From Apostichopus japonicus (taxonomy: Eukaryota > Echinodermata > Holothuroidea > Aspidochirotida > Stichopodidae): a stretch of DNA of 64,000 bases. The stretch is from NCBI RefSeq assembly GCF_037975245.1, contig NC_092564.1, forward strand, positions 27,198,984 through 27,262,983, given 5' to 3'. Position 1 is the stretch's first letter. Every line of letters starts with the position of its first letter. The notes beneath the pieces were generated by a model that searched no databases, was not told where the DNA came from, and was given only the letters and a program-made list of their open reading frames with translations. Positions 61,832 through 64,000 of the stretch are shown one piece after another. The translations under genes were made by a program, and so were the position numbers.

Positions 61832-63547
61832 CTGAAAATAAACAAGGTTTGAGGTTATAATGATGCATTCATAGTTTTAAACAGCGATGGACAACTTTTC
61901 TGGGAGTCCTCCTGTTCCAGTTTAATCTTTCCCTACCCCTCCTCCACACCCGTACCCACCATTCCCCAATAGCCTCCTTTACTCTCTTCTGCCCCCTCCC
62001 ATACAATATGACACGGAAAACTTGTAATACATGACTCGTAGACTGCTTCATTAACACTACTATGCCAAGAGTTTTAAAATGTCTTTGAATCCTAATTGTC
62101 ACAAGCAGTTGACAAACTGTCCATACTTATCATGCCTTATCGATAACACAATGGCAATCCAATATTTGCAAATATTTAAGTACAATCACAAACAACATTA
62201 GCAATGGCAATACATCCAGGCCAGCAAAGTTGGTGTGATCAACAAAAATCAAAATTATGTTTCAACTGGATTCTCGACTCTGATATTCTTGTCCCGGCCT
62301 TCACTCTGATTCTGACATGGCTTGGACTCAGGACACGTTGACTTGGACTTGATTTTGGACAAGTGAACCTGGCTTAGAGCCCTGCTATATGCCTCACTAT
62401 TGGTTGCTCAGATCATATTAATTAGGTCACATGGGAAAATACTATATTTTATGAATTTTTAAATGGTAAATCTGAACTTCTTCAAATTGGCTGCCCTGGA
62501 GATACTGCTGCTGAAGTTGTGATTTTACTTAGATATTTGTAAAACATTAGACTGCCATGATTGTAGTTGTAGAAACAATGATGAACCATATATAAAAGTG
62601 CTTTTCCAATGTAACAGCATGTTGGGCAAGGAAATGACAGCTAAAAAGGAAAGAGAACAGAATTAAAAATTACAGGACAAACATGAACTTACAACCACAA
62701 AAATTAAAAATTACAGAAATACATTCAACATTAATCAATAAGAAAAGCCACTGTAAGCTTGGATAAAAACAGTTCAGCACTGCAAGCAACAATTCCTGCT
62801 TTCCTGAAATGATGCAAGTGAAAGATAGTATAATTGACCCATGAACAGGAATTCCGATTCACAGCCTGACTGGACAAGCATGGCCAATGTTAGCTCACAC
62901 ATATAGTCTGTATGAAAAAGTAAACAGAAATGCCTGCATGCACATAGCCACAACCAAAGATGTACAAATCATCAAACAAGAACATGAATAAGTAAATTCA
63001 GCCTGAGAGTTGATGATGGGGATATTTTAGGTTACAAACCAAAATTATCATCAACTCATGCACCAGTGCTCAACCTCTGACCAGTGAGAACTGCTTAGGC
63101 GTACCTGATATTTATATAGGCTATCATTAATAAGAGAATGCTGAACTTGGTCTGTCATTTCTCCATAACCTGAATTTTCGAGACTCACAAAACACACATC
63201 ATTTCTATTCATAGCAGACTTAAATCAAGTATCCATAGGACACAGTCTGCCCTTTTACAGATGTCGTGAAAATCCCTTTCTAACCCCTCTACTTCACCAA
63301 TTTCTGGAAGGACCACTTTCATCATGCCACAAATGAGCTTTCTGCCAAAGTCTAACTGGACATACAATATATGGCCAAAAGGCTAGGTATTTAAACTACT
63401 GATGAACAGAACACTCTTGTCAAAATGCAAACATTCTACAGCCTGATATGGCAAGGTTCATCCTTGGCTTGCACAATGACAGACTGTCTACCCATATCAG
63501 AGATATTCATTCCTACAATCTGACCAAGGATAATAAACCATACTCAC

Positions 63548-63597
63548 TGTCTCAGACTGGAACTGTTTGTAAGTTGATCCTTAACTGTTCCAGCCAT
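63548..63597 (-). CDS. Candidate first coding exon, minus strand
   Basis: ATG at 63597 opens MAGTVKDQLTNSSSLR and runs into a GTGAGT donor at 63547. It could be the start of the SET gene or of a neighbour. No promoter motif is evident. Confidence 0.25.
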
Positions 63598-64000
63598 CTG
63601 TGAGTCTACCTAGGTCCCCATCTATCAGTCCTGAGACAAGAGACACACCCCTTCACAGACCATACTTTGCTATAATCATGTCAATTAGTTCATTTTTCAT
63701 TGCTATTTTATGTCTATTTGAAATTCATCAGTTCAACAATGTTATATGCTTTGAGGATGAATTTGAAAATTATGTCAACAAACATCACACTTTTTACAAA
63801 TTATTTAACCAAGGCATATTAGCGCAACTGATGAATTTGATTTGGTATCCACCATGTTGTACGATATCAATATTTAAGCAGGTAATCATTTAAACACTTT
63901 AAGATGGCAGCAAAATGAATTGATTAGCTGCAAACTCTCCTGTCCATGACAAAATCACTGCAATATGCCATATATTCAAGTCACAATTCATTCTCTGAAT

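Larger units (their letters stand above)
60823..64000. other. Remaining right end, nothing further recognised
   Basis: Apart from the two weak exons above and a GACTTGG-type low-complexity patch at about 62270-62370, I see only AT-rich sequence without repeats or genes I can support. Confidence 0.45.

Overview
The window is animal nuclear DNA. It is AT-rich, with short exons bounded by AG/GT splice sites in long introns, and it is full of transposons, tRNA-derived SINEs, MITEs and satellites. The mix (a DIRS-type tyrosine-recombinase retroelement, an L1/Tx1-type LINE, tRNA-like SINEs and TIR elements of the 'CAGTGGTGTAAC' kind) suits a marine invertebrate, perhaps an echinoderm or other invertebrate deuterostome. 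The species placement is inference.

Layout. (1) 1-3057 is one copy of a ~3 kb direct repeat, carrying a small acidic exon, a MITE and a 2.4 kb TIR element. (2) 3295-11061 holds nine in-phase exons of xylulokinase (XYLB), plus strand; the 5' end lies outside the window and the last exon was not found. (3) 11.1-15.1 kb holds degenerate tandem repeats, one SINE and one orphan exon. (4) 15102-27377 is the second copy of the direct repeat. Its TIR element was invaded by a 5'-truncated LINE (18108-27281, 16-bp target-site duplication), and that LINE was invaded by a ~6.6 kb DIRS element (about 19221-25800) with ~107-bp inverted terminal repeats and a clear internal complementary region. (5) 29074-29356 is a 21-bp minisatellite. 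(6) 29556-47843 holds six exons of the SH2 and kinase domains of a FES/FER-family tyrosine kinase, plus strand. It has a one-base insertion in the glycine-rich loop and no recognisable exon for the DVWS(F/Y)G region. That gap is a 14.5 kb intron filled by nine tandem 340-bp SINE units and a ~10 kb satellite of ~300-bp monomers arranged as two arms in opposite orientation. (7) 52.4-57.6 kb, minus strand, holds two tandem copies of the 3' part of a KMT5A-like SET-domain gene. The copies carry different disabling changes. (8) The last 6 kb has only weak exon candidates.

The genes show no sign of working together. XYLB is metabolic, the kinase is signalling, and the SET gene is chromatin-related. 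What links them is repeat-driven remodelling: direct repeats around XYLB, arrays inside the kinase, and a tandem duplication of the SET gene. Frameshifts and absent exons may be real decay or draft-assembly errors; sequence alone cannot decide.
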